Assembly: GCF_014650695.1 (NCBI RefSeq)
Contig: NZ_BMVL01000002.1
Coordinates: 174,667-238,666, forward strand
From: Streptomyces avidinii
GTDB taxonomy: Bacteria; Actinomycetota; Actinomycetes; Streptomycetales; Streptomycetaceae
Direction: 5' to 3'
Length of the DNA: 64,000 nt
Shown: positions 41,767-51,800 of the stretch, one piece after another
Numbering within the stretch: position 1 is the stretch's first letter
How the letters are laid out: every line of letters starts with the position of its first letter
Translations under genes and position numbers: made by a program
The notes under the pieces: model-generated
What the model saw: only the letters and a program-made list of their open reading frames with translations
What the model was told of the DNA's origin: nothing
Database searches by the model: none

Positions 41767-43002
41767 ATGACCGGAGTCATGACCGCGCACCCGGGCCGCG
41801 CCCGGACGGCTCTGCTGTGCGCCACCGCGCTGCTCGGCACCGTCCTGCCGGCCGGCGGCGCATGGGCGGCGACCGGCGCGGGGTCCGCGCCCGCGTCCTG
41901 CGCGGCGTCCCCGGCGCCCTCGGGCGGCGAAGCCGCGCAGATCATGGACATCGCCAGGACGGCCCAGAAGGAACTGGATCTGAACGCCGTCGTACTGCGG
42001 GTCACGCGCGACGGGCGGGAAGTCGTCACGGGCGCGCTGGGCGAGTCGATGACGGGGGTCCCGGCCACGGCGGACATGCACTTCCGGGCCGGTTCGGTCG
42101 CCATCGTCTACATGGGCATCGCCATGCTGCAACTGGTCGAGGACGGCAAGGCCGCCCTCGACGACCCGATCTCGCGCTGGCTTCCCGATGCCCCGCACGC
42201 CGACCGGATCACCCTGCGCATGCTCGGCGCCTCCACCTCGGGCCTGCGCGACTACGTGCCGGACCCGAAGTTCGTCGCCGCCCTGTACGCGGACCCGTTC
42301 CGTCAGTGGACTCCCGCCGAGCTGGTGGGCATCTCCGCCGCCCACCCCCTCTGGTACGAGCCGGGGTCGAGCTGGAGCTACTCGCACGCGAACTTCGTAC
42401 TCCTCGGGCAGGCCCTGGAGAAGATCGCCGGTATGCCGCTGGCCAAGGTGATCGAACAGCAGATCACGGGATCCGCCGGCCTGGACAACACGGTCAACAG
42501 CTTCACGCCGCAGATCGAGGAGCCCGTCCTGCACTCCTTCGACGCGGAGCGCGGCAGGTACGAGGAGTCCACCTTCTGGAATCCCTCCTGGACCACCGCC
42601 CCCGGCGCGGTCCTGACCACCCACATCTGCGACCTGGCCCGCTCGGCCGAGGCCGTGGGCAGCGGCGAGCTCCTCTCGCCGCAGAGCTTCAAGGTCCAGC
42701 TCGACCCGGGCACCGTGGGCCTCGGCGGCAACACCCCCGGCTGCCCGGCCAAGGACTGCTTCCGCCAGCTTCCGGCCCGGCACTTCGGCTACGGCGTGAT
42801 CGTCCAGAACGGCTGGATCCAGTCGAACCCCTCGTTCGCGGGGTACGCGGCCATCCAGGCGTACCTCCCGAGCGAGCGCCTCGCCATCGCGGTCTCCACC
42901 ACCGTGGGGCCCAAGGCCCCGGGGGACAACACGGCGCAGACCATCGCCGGTCGCATCGCCGAGGTCCTGGCGCCCGGGAACTCGCTGATGGGCAAGAACT
43001 GA
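41767..43002 (+). CDS. serine hydrolase-like protein, SxxK motif altered
   Basis: A 411-residue secreted protein (signal peptide to ~35) with the beta-lactamase/DD-peptidase-like fold: HFRAGSVAIVYMGIAMLQLVEDGKAALDDPISRWLP, LGASTSGLRDY, WSYSHANFVLLGQALEKIAG and FGYGVIVQNGW. The nucleophile region reads Ser110-Val-Ala-Ile113, not SxxK, and the second motif reads Tyr205-Ser-His instead of Tyr-x-Asn. The catalytic Lys is thus absent at the usual place. It is either an atypical hydrolase family or a non-catalytic relative. AGGAG precedes the ATG. Confidence 0.85.
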   Translation: MTGVMTAHPGRARTALLCATALLGTVLPAGGAWAATGAGSAPASCAASPAPSGGEAAQIMDIARTAQKELDLNAVVLRVTRDGREVVTGALGESMTGVPATADMHFRAGSVAIVYMGIAMLQLVEDGKAALDDPISRWLPDAPHADRITLRMLGASTSGLRDYVPDPKFVAALYADPFRQWTPAELVGISAAHPLWYEPGSSWSYSHANFVLLGQALEKIAGMPLAKVIEQQITGSAGLDNTVNSFTPQIEEPVLHSFDAERGRYEESTFWNPSWTTAPGAVLTTHICDLARSAEAVGSGELLSPQSFKVQLDPGTVGLGGNTPGCPAKDCFRQLPARHFGYGVIVQNGWIQSNPSFAGYAAIQAYLPSERLAIAVSTTVGPKAPGDNTAQTIAGRIAEVLAPGNSLMGKN

Positions 43003-43069
43003 CGGCCCTTCTCCCGGCCTGGCTCCCGAACGGGCCCCCACCAGGTCACCGGGCGGCCATACTCGGAGC

Positions 43070-43300
43070 ATGGCCGACACCACCACCGTCGAGGTCGACA
43101 CCGATGTGCACGACCGCCTCGCCGTGCTCGCCGCGGACCGCGGGCTGAGCCTGCGCGCGTACCTCGCCGAACTCGCCACCACCCAGGAGAACGAGGCCGC
43201 ACGCACGCGCGCCGCACGGGCTTTCGAGCGGGCTCTGGAGCGGCCCGGCTTCCGCGAGGGGTTCGCGCGCGACTTCGGCGGCCCGGCGCCCCGCGACTGA
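43070..43300 (+). CDS. ribbon-helix-helix antitoxin-like protein
   Basis: A 76-residue protein: TTVEVDTDVHDRLAVLAADRGLSLRAYLAELA is a ribbon-helix-helix DNA-binding type, as in MazE7-like antitoxins; the rest (ARTRAARAFERALERPGF) is a charged tail. No toxin gene lies beside it; the next gene is a methyltransferase. It may be an orphan antitoxin or a free-standing regulator. Confidence 0.75.
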   Translation: MADTTTVEVDTDVHDRLAVLAADRGLSLRAYLAELATTQENEAARTRAARAFERALERPGFREGFARDFGGPAPRD

Positions 43301-43377
43301 AGCCGCCGAGGGGCCGGGACCGCGGATCGTCCCTATGCTCGGAGAAGGGGTTGCTCCGAGCCTGGAGGACGGCTGTC

Positions 43378-44208
43378 ATGACCGAGGCGAGCGATGCGGC
43401 CCAGGCGGACCGCACCCTGAAGGCCCGGCACCGCGCGATGTGGGCGCTGGGCGACTACCAGTCGGTGGCCTCGCACGTCATTCCGGATCTGGGTGCCGTG
43501 CTCGTGAAGGAGTGCGGCGTCCAGCGCGGTGACCGGGTGCTCGACATCGCGGCGGGCTCGGGGAACGCCGCCATTCCGGCCGCCCTGGCCGGGGCCGATG
43601 TGATCGCGTCCGACCTCACCCCGGAGCTGCTGGAGATCGGCCGGCACCTGGCCGCCGTACGCGACGCCCGCCTGGAGTGGCGGGAGGCGGACGCCGAGCA
43701 CCTGCCCTTCGCGGACGGCGAGTTCGACGTCGTGATGTCCTGCGTCGGCATCATGTTCGCCCCTCACCACCTGGCCGCCGCCGAGGAGATGCTGCGCGTC
43801 TGCCGTTCGGGCGGCACGGTCGGGCTGATCAACTGGACCCCGCAGGGGTTCGTGGGCCAGCTGTTCGCCACCATGAAGCCTTACGCTCCCGCGCCGCCGC
43901 CCGGCGTCCAGCCGCCCCCGCTGTGGGGCGACGAGGAACACGTGCACGAGCTGCTCGGTGACGCGGTGACCGACGTGGAGGCCCGCCGCCGGACGGTCCG
44001 TGTGGACCGCTTCACGGGACCCACGGACTTCCGGGAGTTCTTCAAGGCCTGCTACGGGCCCACCGTCGCCGTCTACCGGGCCGTCGGCGACGATCCGGAC
44101 CTGGTCGCCGAGCTGGACGCGGCGCTCGACGGGCTGGCCGCCGAGCACACCGTGGACGGGGTCATGGAGTGGGAGTACCTGCTGCTGACGGCCCACCGCC
44201 GCGGCTGA
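43378..44208 (+). CDS. class I SAM-dependent methyltransferase
   Basis: A 276-residue UbiE-like methyltransferase: VLDIAAGSGNAAIPAALAG (motif I), VIASDLTPELLEI (motif II), ADGEFDVVMSCVGIMFAPHHLAAAEEMLRVCRSGG (motifs IV-VI), followed by GLINWTPQGFVGQLF, typical of a common actinobacterial group. Acceptor unknown. GGAGGA precedes ATG 43378. Convergent with LysR. Confidence 0.9.
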   Translation: MTEASDAAQADRTLKARHRAMWALGDYQSVASHVIPDLGAVLVKECGVQRGDRVLDIAAGSGNAAIPAALAGADVIASDLTPELLEIGRHLAAVRDARLEWREADAEHLPFADGEFDVVMSCVGIMFAPHHLAAAEEMLRVCRSGGTVGLINWTPQGFVGQLFATMKPYAPAPPPGVQPPPLWGDEEHVHELLGDAVTDVEARRRTVRVDRFTGPTDFREFFKACYGPTVAVYRAVGDDPDLVAELDAALDGLAAEHTVDGVMEWEYLLLTAHRRG

Positions 44209-44239
44209 TCCACCGATCCGCCCCGCGCATCACCGCCGG

Positions 44240-45199
44240 TCAGTCGAGGGCCGGATGCACTTCCGGGTGGGCGTCCCACCACTCCTTGTGGAAGGGGTTG
44301 TTGTCCACGTTGGCCAGGTAGGCGCGGGCCGCGGCCCGGTAGAGCAGTTCCGCCTGCCCGGCGGAGAGCGCCGCACGGCTCCAGGCGAGACGGATGCGGC
44401 CCATGATGGGGGTGCCGACGAGCGGGCGCATCACCGTCCCCTCCCCCGGCGGGGCCGTCGGCTGGGTGAGGGCGACCGCGCGGCCTGCCGCAATCAGGTC
44501 GTGCTGCATTTTGCGGTCGGTGATCCGGTAACGCAGTGAGGGGCTGAATCCGGCCTTCGCGCAGGCCGTGACGAGGGCCTCGGGGCCGCCGTCGTCGTCC
44601 TCGACCAGGGTCATCCACGACTCCCCGGCCAGGTCGGCCAGTTCTATGCGGTCCTGAGCCGCGAGCGGGTGCCGTGCGGACAGCCGGATGCAGAACGGCT
44701 CCTTCGGGATCAGCGTCCGGGCCAGGGTTCCCTCCGGCAGCGGCACCTCGTGGTCGTTGACCTCCCCGTACACGATGGCGTCGTAGCGCCCGGCGCCGAG
44801 CATCCGCGCCAGTACGGTGACGGAGTCCTCCAGGTCCACGGCGATCTCCCGGCCCGACATGGACAGGTCGGTCTGGGCGAGGAGGCCGTCGAGCAGGACG
44901 AGCATGATGCAGCCCAGGCGCAGCGGGCTGCCGGCCGCAATCGCGCGCGCCTCCGCCCCCAGCGCGTCCATCTCGCTGAGCACGCGACGGGCTTTGGCCA
45001 GCACGAACTGACCCAGCGCCGTGGGTTCCACCCCGCTGCGGCCCCGGAAGAACAGCTCGCCCCCGGTGACCCGTTCGATGCGGCGCAGCTGGGCGGAGAG
45101 TGCGGGCTGGGACACCCCGAGCCGCCGCGCCGCGCCCCCCAGGCTGCCCGCCTCCGCAATCCGGCAGACGGCTTGCAGATGCCTCAACTCCAGCTGCAT
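44240..45199 (-). CDS. LysR-family regulator, divergent from the double protease
   Basis: A 319-residue LysR protein: [43 protein letters not shown]; effector domain from ~95 ([39 protein letters not shown]). Start at ATG 45199. It is divergent from a secreted metalloprotease gene 148 bp away, with a small dyad in between, and is its likely regulator. Confidence 0.93.
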   Translation of the reverse strand: MQLELRHLQAVCRIAEAGSLGGAARRLGVSQPALSAQLRRIERVTGGELFFRGRSGVEPTALGQFVLAKARRVLSEMDALGAEARAIAAGSPLRLGCIMLVLLDGLLAQTDLSMSGREIAVDLEDSVTVLARMLGAGRYDAIVYGEVNDHEVPLPEGTLARTLIPKEPFCIRLSARHPLAAQDRIELADLAGESWMTLVEDDDGGPEALVTACAKAGFSPSLRYRITDRKMQHDLIAAGRAVALTQPTAPPGEGTVMRPLVGTPIMGRIRLAWSRAALSAGQAELLYRAAARAYLANVDNNPFHKEWWDAHPEVHPALD

Positions 45200-45232
45200 C
45201 CGGGCAGCGTACGAGCCGGACCGCCGCGGCAC

Positions 45233-45250
45233 CATAACGCGGACCTTATG
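45233..45250. promoter_or_regulatory. putative LysR operator
   Basis: CATAA (45233-45237) and TTATG (45246-45250) flank an 8-base spacer, an interrupted palindrome in the LysR-to-protease intergenic region, 34 bp upstream of the LysR start. Confidence 0.6.
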
Positions 45251-45347
45251 CCTGCCGGGATGTCCCAATCTCGTCATGTTCACGCTCATACTCGGCCGCG
45301 AACGAGCACTCATCCCCACCCCCCACCCCCCACGATCGGAGTGGACG

Positions 45348-48300
45348 TTGCATCCCAGCAGATGGACGGCGGCCGTGGCAGCGATGGCGCTGACCGCGAG
45401 CCTCGCCGGCGCCCTCGCCGGGACGGCATCGGCGGCGCAGCAGGCGCAGCCCTCCCCGTCCCAGAAGGACACACCCGTCGCACGCGCGGTCGCGGCCGCC
45501 GACCAGGCCGTCGACAGCGGTCTCGACTCCCTGGTCAACTCCGCCCAGGAACAGTACGAACGGCGCCTCGTCACCCCCTGGGTGAAGGACCTCTATTCCG
45601 TCTCGTACGAACGCAGCTACCGCGGCCTGCCGGTCGTCGGCGGCGACGCGGTCGTCCTTGCGGACGGCAGCGGCAAGGTGCGTGCGCTCCAGTCCGCCTC
45701 CTCCGTGCGCATCGACGTCTCCACCAGGGCGTCGGTCTCCGCGAAGGACGCCGAGTCCACCTCCCGGGCCAGGCTGGTCTCGGTCGACAAGGTCGAGAGC
45801 AGCCGGCTCGTCGTCCGCCTCGAGGACGACAAGCCGGTACTGGCCTGGGAGACCGTGCTGAGCGGCCGTACGAAGACCGCGCCCAGCAGGCTGCACGTCT
45901 TCGTGGACGCGCGGACCGGCGCCTTCGTCGACAGCTACGACGAGGTGGTCGCGGGCACCGGCAACAGCAAGTGGAACGGGCCGGGCCCGCTCACCATCGA
46001 CACCACCAACTCGGGCTCCACGTACACGCTTCGCGACCCGAACCGGACCGGCCTGAGCTGCGCGGACTACAGCACCGGCACGGTCTTCACGAAGTCCTCC
46101 GACTCCTGGGGCACCGGCAACCCCACGAGCAAGGAGACCGGCTGCGTGGACCTGATGTTCGCCGCGCAGAAGCAGTGGGACATGCTCTCGCAGTGGCTGG
46201 GCCGCAACGGCATCAGCGGCAACGGGCGCAGCTTCCCCGCCAAGGTGGGCCTGAGCGACCTCAACGCCTACTGGGACGGCAGCTCGGTCACCATCGGGCG
46301 CAACAGCGCCAACGAGTGGATCGCCGGTGTGGACGTGGTGGCCCACGAGTACGGGCACGCCATCGACTCGAACACCCCCGGTGGCACCAGCGGCCAGGAG
46401 GCCGGGCTCGGCGAGGGCACCGGTGACATCTTCGGCGCGCTGACCGAGGCCTTCATCAACCAGCCGGCCCCGTACGACACTCCGGACTACACGGTCGGCG
46501 AGGTCATCAACCTCCAGGGCCGGGGGCCGATCCGGAACATGTACAACCCGCCGGCCGTCAACAACGACCCGGCCTGCTACAGCTCCGCGATACCCGGCAC
46601 CGAGGTACACGCCGCGGCCGGACCCCTGAACCACTGGTTCTACCTGCTGGCCGAGGGCACCAACCCGGGCGGCGGCAAGCCGAACAGCAGCACCTGCAAC
46701 GGCACCACGCTCACCGGTGTGGGCGCACAGAACGCCGGCAAGATCTTCTACGGCGGCATGCTCCTCAAGACCAGCAGCATGTCCTACAAGAAGTACCGTA
46801 CGGCGACGCTGAGTTCCGCCAAGTCGCTGGACGCCACCTGCGACCTCTTCAACAAGACCAAGGCCGCGTGGGACGGCATCAGCGTGCCCGCCCAGGCCGC
46901 CGACCCGACCTGCACCCCGAGCGGTCAGAACAACGACTTCTCGATGTCGTTGAACCCGTCGTCGGGCACCGTCCAGCAGGGCGCCTCCGTCACCACCACG
47001 GTCGGCACCGCGGTCACCACCGGGACCGCCCAGTCGGTGACGCTGACCGCGTCCGGCGTGCCGGCCGGTGTGAGCGCCTCCTTCAATCCGGCCACCGTGC
47101 AGTCCGGCCAGTCCTCGGTGCTGACCCTGACCGCCACCGCCAATGCGGCGCCCGGCGCGTCCACCGTCGTCGTCAAGGGCCAGGGCACGACCCTCTCCCA
47201 CACGGTCGACTACTCACTCAACGTCGGCGGAACCCAGCCCGGCAACGACCCGCCGGACATCAACGTCGCCAACGTGCAGGCGCACCTGACCCAGTTCGGC
47301 ACGATCGCGAGCCAGAACGGCGGCAACCGCCGTGCGGGCAGCGCCGGCTACACCCAGTCGCTGGCGTATGTGAAGGGCAAGCTGCAGGCGGCCGGTTACA
47401 CCGTCACCGAGCAGAACTGCTCCTCCTGCACCTACCCCTCGAACAACCTGATCGCAGACTGGCCGGGCGGTCCCGCCGACCAAACCGTCATGTTCGGCGC
47501 GCACCTCGACGGCGTCTCGGCCGGCCCCGGTATCAACGACAACGGATCCGGCTCCGCGACCCTGCTGGAGAACGCCCTCGTCCTCGCCCAGAAGAACCCG
47601 ACGATGACCAAGCACGTGCGTTTCGCCTGGTGGACCGACGAGGAGCAGGGCCTCAACGGCTCCCGCTTCTACGTCAACCAGCTGACCAGCGCGCAGCGCA
47701 GCGCCATCAAGGGCTACTACAACTTCGACATGGTCGGGTCCACCAACGGCGGCTACTTCATCAACAACGTCAACTCCGTCACCGCCGCCCCGCTCAAGGC
47801 GTACTGGACCTCGCTGAACCTGGCGCCCGAGGAGAACACCGAGGGCCAGGGCCGCAGCGACGACTACTCCTTCCAGCAGGCCGGCATCCCCACCTCCGGC
47901 TACGCGGCCGGCGCCAGCGCCCGTAAGGCCTCGGCGCAGGCCACGAAGTGGGGCGGCACCGCCAACGCCGCCTACGACCCCTGCTACCACAGCTCCTGCG
48001 ACACGACGAACAACATCAACGCCACGGTGCTGAACCGCAGCGCCGACGGCGTCGCCTACGCCGTCTGGAAGCAGGCCGTCGGCGGTGAGACGCCCGCGCA
48101 GGACTTCTCCATCGGCGTCAGCCCGTCCGCGGGCAGCGCGGCCCCCGGCGGTTCCACCTCCGCGACGGTCAATACCTCGACCGTGAGCGGCGCCGCCCAG
48201 ACCGTCGCCCTCTCCGTCTCCGGCGCGCCGGCCGGGGTGACCGCGACGCTCAGCCCGACCTCCGTCCAGTCCGGCAGCTCCTCGGCGCTGTCCGTCCAGG

Positions 48301-48857
48301 TCGGCGCGAGCACCGCGCCCGGCACCTACACCCTGACGATCACCGGTTCCGGCACCGTCAGCCACACCACCACCTACACGCTCACCGTCACCGGTGGCGG
48401 CACTTGCACCCCCCGCCAGTTGGTGGTCAACGGCGGCTTCGAGAACGGTGCCACCCCGTGGAGCGCGACCACGGGCGTCATCACCAACCAGTCCGGCCAG
48501 ACCCCGCACGGCGGCAGCTACAAGGCCTGGCTGAACGGGTACGGGTCCACCCACACGGACAGCGCCTCCCAGACGCTGGCCATCCCGTCGGGCTGCTCCA
48601 CGTACCGGCTCGGCTTCTTCCTCCACATCGACACGGACGAGAGCGAGAACGTCGTCTACGACCGCTTCACCGTCTCGGTGGGCGGCCAGACGCTGGAGAC
48701 CCTGTCCAACCTGAACGCGAACTCCGGCTACGTGGAGAAGTCCTACGACCTCTCGCAGTTCGCCGGCCAGAGCGTCACCCTGAAGTTCAACGGCACGGAG
48801 GACCAGTCCCTCCAGACCTCCTTCGTCGTGGACGACGTCACCGTCCAGGTGAGCTGA
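45348..48857 (+). CDS. secreted M4 metalloprotease fused to M28 aminopeptidase
   Basis: A 1169-residue exported double protease. TTG start at 45348 follows GGAGTGGACG and opens a standard signal peptide ([22 protein letters not shown]). Residues ~45-215 are an FTP/PepSY propeptide. The M4 domain has HEYGH (His333, Glu334, His337) and GEGTGD (Glu356, Asp360). A beta-sandwich repeat follows. The M28 domain shows His719, Asp731, Glu765/Glu766, Asp794 and His881; the spacings +12, +46/47, +75, +162 equal those of S. griseus aminopeptidase (H85, D97, E131/E132, D160, H247). A second beta-sandwich repeat and a C-terminal CBM-like jelly roll (VVNGGFENG) complete it. Endopeptidase plus exopeptidase in one chain. 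Confidence 0.95.
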   Translation: MHPSRWTAAVAAMALTASLAGALAGTASAAQQAQPSPSQKDTPVARAVAAADQAVDSGLDSLVNSAQEQYERRLVTPWVKDLYSVSYERSYRGLPVVGGDAVVLADGSGKVRALQSASSVRIDVSTRASVSAKDAESTSRARLVSVDKVESSRLVVRLEDDKPVLAWETVLSGRTKTAPSRLHVFVDARTGAFVDSYDEVVAGTGNSKWNGPGPLTIDTTNSGSTYTLRDPNRTGLSCADYSTGTVFTKSSDSWGTGNPTSKETGCVDLMFAAQKQWDMLSQWLGRNGISGNGRSFPAKVGLSDLNAYWDGSSVTIGRNSANEWIAGVDVVAHEYGHAIDSNTPGGTSGQEAGLGEGTGDIFGALTEAFINQPAPYDTPDYTVGEVINLQGRGPIRNMYNPPAVNNDPACYSSAIPGTEVHAAAGPLNHWFYLLAEGTNPGGGKPNSSTCNGTTLTGVGAQNAGKIFYGGMLLKTSSMSYKKYRTATLSSAKSLDATCDLFNKTKAAWDGISVPAQAADPTCTPSGQNNDFSMSLNPSSGTVQQGASVTTTVGTAVTTGTAQSVTLTASGVPAGVSASFNPATVQSGQSSVLTLTATANAAPGASTVVVKGQGTTLSHTVDYSLNVGGTQPGNDPPDINVANVQAHLTQFGTIASQNGGNRRAGSAGYTQSLAYVKGKLQAAGYTVTEQNCSSCTYPSNNLIADWPGGPADQTVMFGAHLDGVSAGPGINDNGSGSATLLENALVLAQKNPTMTKHVRFAWWTDEEQGLNGSRFYVNQLTSAQRSAIKGYYNFDMVGSTNGGYFINNVNSVTAAPLKAYWTSLNLAPEENTEGQGRSDDYSFQQAGIPTSGYAAGASARKASAQATKWGGTANAAYDPCYHSSCDTTNNINATVLNRSADGVAYAVWKQAVGGETPAQDFSIGVSPSAGSAAPGGSTSATVNTSTVSGAAQTVALSVSGAPAGVTATLSPTSVQSGSSSALSVQVGASTAPGTYTLTITGSGTVSHTTTYTLTVTGGGTCTPRQLVVNGGFENGATPWSATTGVITNQSGQTPHGGSYKAWLNGYGSTHTDSASQTLAIPSGCSTYRLGFFLHIDTDESENVVYDRFTVSVGGQTLETLSNLNANSGYVEKSYDLSQFAGQSVTLKFNGTEDQSLQTSFVVDDVTVQVS

Positions 48858-48884
48858 CGCCACCTGAGCGCCCGCCCCGCACAA

Positions 48885-48923
48885 GCCCGGCCCGGCCCCC
48901 GCACCGCGGGGACCGGGCCGGGC
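48885..48923 (+). terminator. terminator after the double protease
   Basis: GCCCGGCCCGG (48885-48895) pairs with CCGGGCCGGGC (48913-48923), with an inner CCCC/GGGG stem, 28 bp beyond the stop. Confidence 0.85.
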
Positions 48924-49021
48924 CCGTTCGTGCCGTGTCCACCGTGCACGCGGCAGCGCCGGCCGGCTCCCGGCCGACATCGAGGACGGCCGGCTCCTCC
49001 GGTTGCGCCCCGGGCGCCCGC

Positions 49022-49300
49022 TCAGCGGCCGCCGCGCCCCCGCTCGGGAGCGATCATGGCGATCAGCCCGTAGTCGAGCTCCGCGCCGTCCACGAGGAGG
49101 GCCTCGACCGTGCGCGTGCTCGGGTCGATGTCGGCCTCCACGCCCTGCCCGCGGTAGCGGGGGTACCCCGTGGCACCCTGCTCGCCGGTCGCCTCGACCA
49201 CGGCCGACCGCAAGGCCCGGTCCGCCGCGGACTCCCCGCGCAGGTTCTGAATGTGGTCGGGCACCAGCAGGATCTCGAAGCTCTGCGGCTCTGTGCTCAT
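49022..49300 (-). CDS. small hypothetical protein
   Basis: A 92-residue protein (MSTEPQSFEILLVPDHIQNL; DRALRSAVVEATGEQGATGYPRYRGQG; TVEALLVDGAELDYG). It has a mixed alpha/beta pattern and no transmembrane segment. I recognise no family. Divergent from the receiver-like gene, 96 bp away. Confidence 0.6.
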   Translation of the reverse strand: MSTEPQSFEILLVPDHIQNLRGESAADRALRSAVVEATGEQGATGYPRYRGQGVEADIDPSTRTVEALLVDGAELDYGLIAMIAPERGRGGR

Positions 49301-49396
49301 GGATCGACGCTACCGGATGAGGTGCCCCGGAGCGGGCGTGCACACGCCCCGCCTCGTAGGCTCTGCGGGACCCCCACACGGATGAAGAGGCACGAC

Positions 49397-49786
49397 ATGA
49401 GCGGCGACACCCCGAGCAGGATCCTCCTCGTGGCGAAGGAGACCACCCTGCGGGGCCTGCTGGAGCGCCTTCTCGTGGCCCGGGGGTTCGTCGTGGTCGA
49501 CGGCGGGAGCGGGCGGGACACCGTTGCCCTGCTGGGCAGTGCCGGCCCGATCGCCCTGGTGATCTGCGAGCGCACCGGGCCGGGCCTGGACGAGGTGGCG
49601 CTGTTCGAGGAGATCCGCCGGCACCCCGAGCACGGCCGGGTGCCGATCCTCGCGCTGCCGCCCGCGGATCCGGAGTGCACCGTGCACGCACTGGAGGCCG
49701 GTGTGAGCGACTGTCTCGCGAAGCCGTTCCATCCCGCGGAGTTCGTGGCCCGCGTCGAGCGACTGGCCGGGCCGGCCGCGGCCTGA
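49397..49786 (+). CDS. stand-alone receiver-like protein, phospho-Asp replaced
   Basis: A 129-residue single receiver (CheY-like) domain. The usual DD pair is Ala13-Lys14 (ILLVAKE), the phosphoacceptor Asp is Glu58 (LVICERTGPGLDE aligns with LVLLDVMLPGLDG), the Thr/Ser is in PILALP (Pro), while Lys109 (CLAKPF) is conserved. It cannot be phosphorylated in the ordinary way; a Glu there often imitates the active form. AGAGG precedes ATG 49397. No output domain. Confidence 0.85.
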   Translation: MSGDTPSRILLVAKETTLRGLLERLLVARGFVVVDGGSGRDTVALLGSAGPIALVICERTGPGLDEVALFEEIRRHPEHGRVPILALPPADPECTVHALEAGVSDCLAKPFHPAEFVARVERLAGPAAA

Positions 49787-50090
49787 TTCCGCTCTTCGGC
49801 CCCCGGCCCGCCGTCCGGATCCGGCCGGTCCGGGCCGGGGAGTGCGATTGGCCGGAGATCGCCCTGGTCGGGCCCGCCCGGGGTTCCTACGATTCGGGCA
49901 CCCGGTCTTCACCGACCGGGAGTTGTCAGGGCCATGCCCAGATTCCCCTTCCTGGGCCTGCCCCGTTCCACCCTGCACACCGGTCTGTGACGACCCGGCC
50001 CCGCTCTGGCCGGCCGCACCCCCCACCCTCCGGTGCACAGGCATGCCCGCCTGCGCACCGCCCGGTACCGAAGCAGTGGATTGGAGAACC
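49787..50090. other. intergenic region, no gene seen
   Basis: About 300 bp between the receiver-like and DUF4360 genes. Frames here have no conserved motif. GC-rich self-complementary stretches (GGATCCGGCCGG area) occur but no convincing terminator. Confidence 0.5.
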
Positions 50091-50741
50091 ATGTCCGGTG
50101 GATTCCTCGTGAGCGGCGCGATCGGCGCCCTGCTCACCGCCACCCTCCCCACGCACACCACCCCCTCCACCATCGTGGACCCGCCGCCCGACCGCATCGT
50201 GATCGAAGTCGCCACGGTCAACGGATCCGGGTGTCCCAAGGACACCGCCGAGGTCGCCGTGTCCCAGGACAACACCGCGTTCACCGTGACCTACAGCCAG
50301 TACCTCGCACAGGTCGGCGGCGGCGCCCCGCCCACCGCGGCGCGCAAGAACTGCCAGCTCAGCCTGATCGTGCACGTGCCCCACGGCTTCACCTACGCGA
50401 TCGCCAGCGCGGACTACCGCGGCTACGCCTCGCTCGCGCCGGGCGCGAAGGCCACCGAGAAGGCCTCGTACTACTTCCAGGGCTCGCCGGACACCGCCGC
50501 CCGCACCCACAACTTCAGCGGGCCGCAGGAGGACAACTGGCAGGCCACCGACGTGACCGACTGGGCTCAACTGGTCTGGGCGCCGTGCGGGGTCCAGCGG
50601 AACTTCAACATCAACACCGAGCTGCGCGTCACCAGAGGCACCTCGTCCCCCTCGTCCACCAGCTACATGACGATGGACTCCACCGACGGCAGCATCAACA
50701 CCATCTATCACCTGGCCTGGAGGGAGTGCCCCGGCAAGTGA
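50091..50741 (+). CDS. secreted DUF4360 protein
   Basis: A 216-residue protein of the DUF4360 family: an N-terminal leader (SGGFLVSGAIGALLTATL), then IEVATVNGSGCPKDTAEVAVSQDNTAFTVTYSQYLAQVGGG, KNCQLSLIVHVPHGFTYAIASADYRGYASL, and CGVQRNFNINTELRV, all in family order. It is exported and beta-rich; function unknown but widespread in filamentous actinomycetes. GGAG precedes ATG 50091. Its 3' end overlaps the cynR gene by 34 bp, tail to tail. Confidence 0.88.
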   Translation: MSGGFLVSGAIGALLTATLPTHTTPSTIVDPPPDRIVIEVATVNGSGCPKDTAEVAVSQDNTAFTVTYSQYLAQVGGGAPPTAARKNCQLSLIVHVPHGFTYAIASADYRGYASLAPGAKATEKASYYFQGSPDTAARTHNFSGPQEDNWQATDVTDWAQLVWAPCGVQRNFNINTELRVTRGTSSPSSTSYMTMDSTDGSINTIYHLAWRECPGK

Positions 50742-51676
50742 TCCGCCCCGGCCGCCTCCCCCTGCGTCTGCGCGCGCAGCGGGGGGCGGTACCCGCGCTC
50801 CCGGACCAGGCGGGCGGTGAGCTCGGTGAAGGCACGGGCCGCGGCGCTCTCGTACGCGCCCTCCCGGCGCAGCAGCGTGACCGTTCGGGACGGGAGGGCT
50901 GGGTCCAGCGGTACGGGGCGCAGGTACGGGTGGTCGTGGGCGACGGCGTCGGGCAGCACGGTGGCCAACGTGGTGCGCCGGACGATCTCGGTGAGGGCGT
51001 GCACGGAATTGGCCTCGACCGCGATGTGCGGCCGGACGCCGTGGGCGGCGAGGTAGCCGTCGACGTGCTCGCGGGTGGCGAAGTCCCCGCTGAGCAGAGC
51101 GAGTCGGCGCGTCGCGAGGTCGCGTACGGGCAGCGGGCCCCGGCCCGGCTCCGCGTCCGCGGCGGCGACCAGGCCGAGGGTCTCGATGAACAGCGGGGTC
51201 GCCGCGATCCCCGGCAGGTGCGCCCCCTCGAAGGCGAGCCCGAGGTCGTGGTCGTCGGCGAGCAGGCCGGCTTCGATCCGGTCCTGCGCCATTTCCCGGA
51301 CCTCCAGGGTGATTCCGGGATGCGCGCTCTGCAGCCCGGCGACGAGCGGGCCGACGAGGTACGCGGTGAAGGTGGGGGTCAGCGCGAGGCGCAGATGGCC
51401 GCGGGAGAGATCGGCCAGGTCCATCACGGCGCGCTCGGCGGCGGCCAGGTCCCGTAGGGCACCGCGCGCGTGGTGGACGTACGTCGCACCGGCGTCGGTG
51501 AGCCGCACGGCGCGGCCGCTGCGGTCCAACAGCTGGACACCGACGGTGCGTTCGAGCTGCTTCACCTGCTGCGACAGGGTGGGCTGGGAGATCCGCAGCT
51601 CTTCGGCGGCGCGGGTGAAGCTGCCGTGTTCGGCGACGGCAATCAGATAGCGCAGATGACGCAGTTCCAGAGCCAT
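50708..51676 (-). CDS. cynR: LysR-family regulator CynR
   Basis: A 322-residue LysR protein: HTH MALELRHLRYLIAVAEHGSFTRAAEELRISQPTLSQQVKQLE; effector domain with LRLALTPTFTAYLVGPLVAG, DLGLAFEGAHLPGI and REHVDGYLAAHGV. The opening is close to CynR/CbbR-type LysRs, and it is divergent from cynT-cynS, the same layout as the E. coli cyn operon. It should sense cyanate. Start ATG 51676; the longer frame begins in the regulatory region. Confidence 0.9.
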   Translation of the reverse strand: MALELRHLRYLIAVAEHGSFTRAAEELRISQPTLSQQVKQLERTVGVQLLDRSGRAVRLTDAGATYVHHARGALRDLAAAERAVMDLADLSRGHLRLALTPTFTAYLVGPLVAGLQSAHPGITLEVREMAQDRIEAGLLADDHDLGLAFEGAHLPGIAATPLFIETLGLVAAADAEPGRGPLPVRDLATRRLALLSGDFATREHVDGYLAAHGVRPHIAVEANSVHALTEIVRRTTLATVLPDAVAHDHPYLRPVPLDPALPSRTVTLLRREGAYESAAARAFTELTARLVRERGYRPPLRAQTQGEAAGADHLPGHSLQAR

Positions 51677-51714
51677 GGACACGACTATAGATGACATCGA
51701 TGGAAGACATGGAT

Positions 51715-51733
51715 ATTGCGTCTTGGACACAAT
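51715..51733. promoter_or_regulatory. putative CynR-binding dyad
   Basis: ATTG (51715-51718) and CAAT (51730-51733) are inverted with 11 bases between, the LysR-type layout, in the A+T-rich gap between divergent cynR and cynT. Confidence 0.65.
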
Positions 51734-51800
51734 AGATGCAGGTCATGCATGGTGGAACACGTCAAGCCCCGCACGGGGCACATCCCAGGAGGGAGTGACC

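Noticed and set aside
39922..43206. 1094-residue open frame on the minus strand
   Set aside because: Antisense to the membrane protein, PIG-V-like and serine-hydrolase genes; a result of high G+C codon bias.
43070..43377. Toxin-antitoxin pair at the antitoxin-like gene
   Set aside because: No small toxin frame with motif was found on either side; only the antitoxin-like protein is supported.
45246..49691. Two long minus-strand open frames opposite the double protease
   Set aside because: The plus-strand protein has all catalytic residues; the minus frames are Gly/Val/Arg-rich and motif-free.
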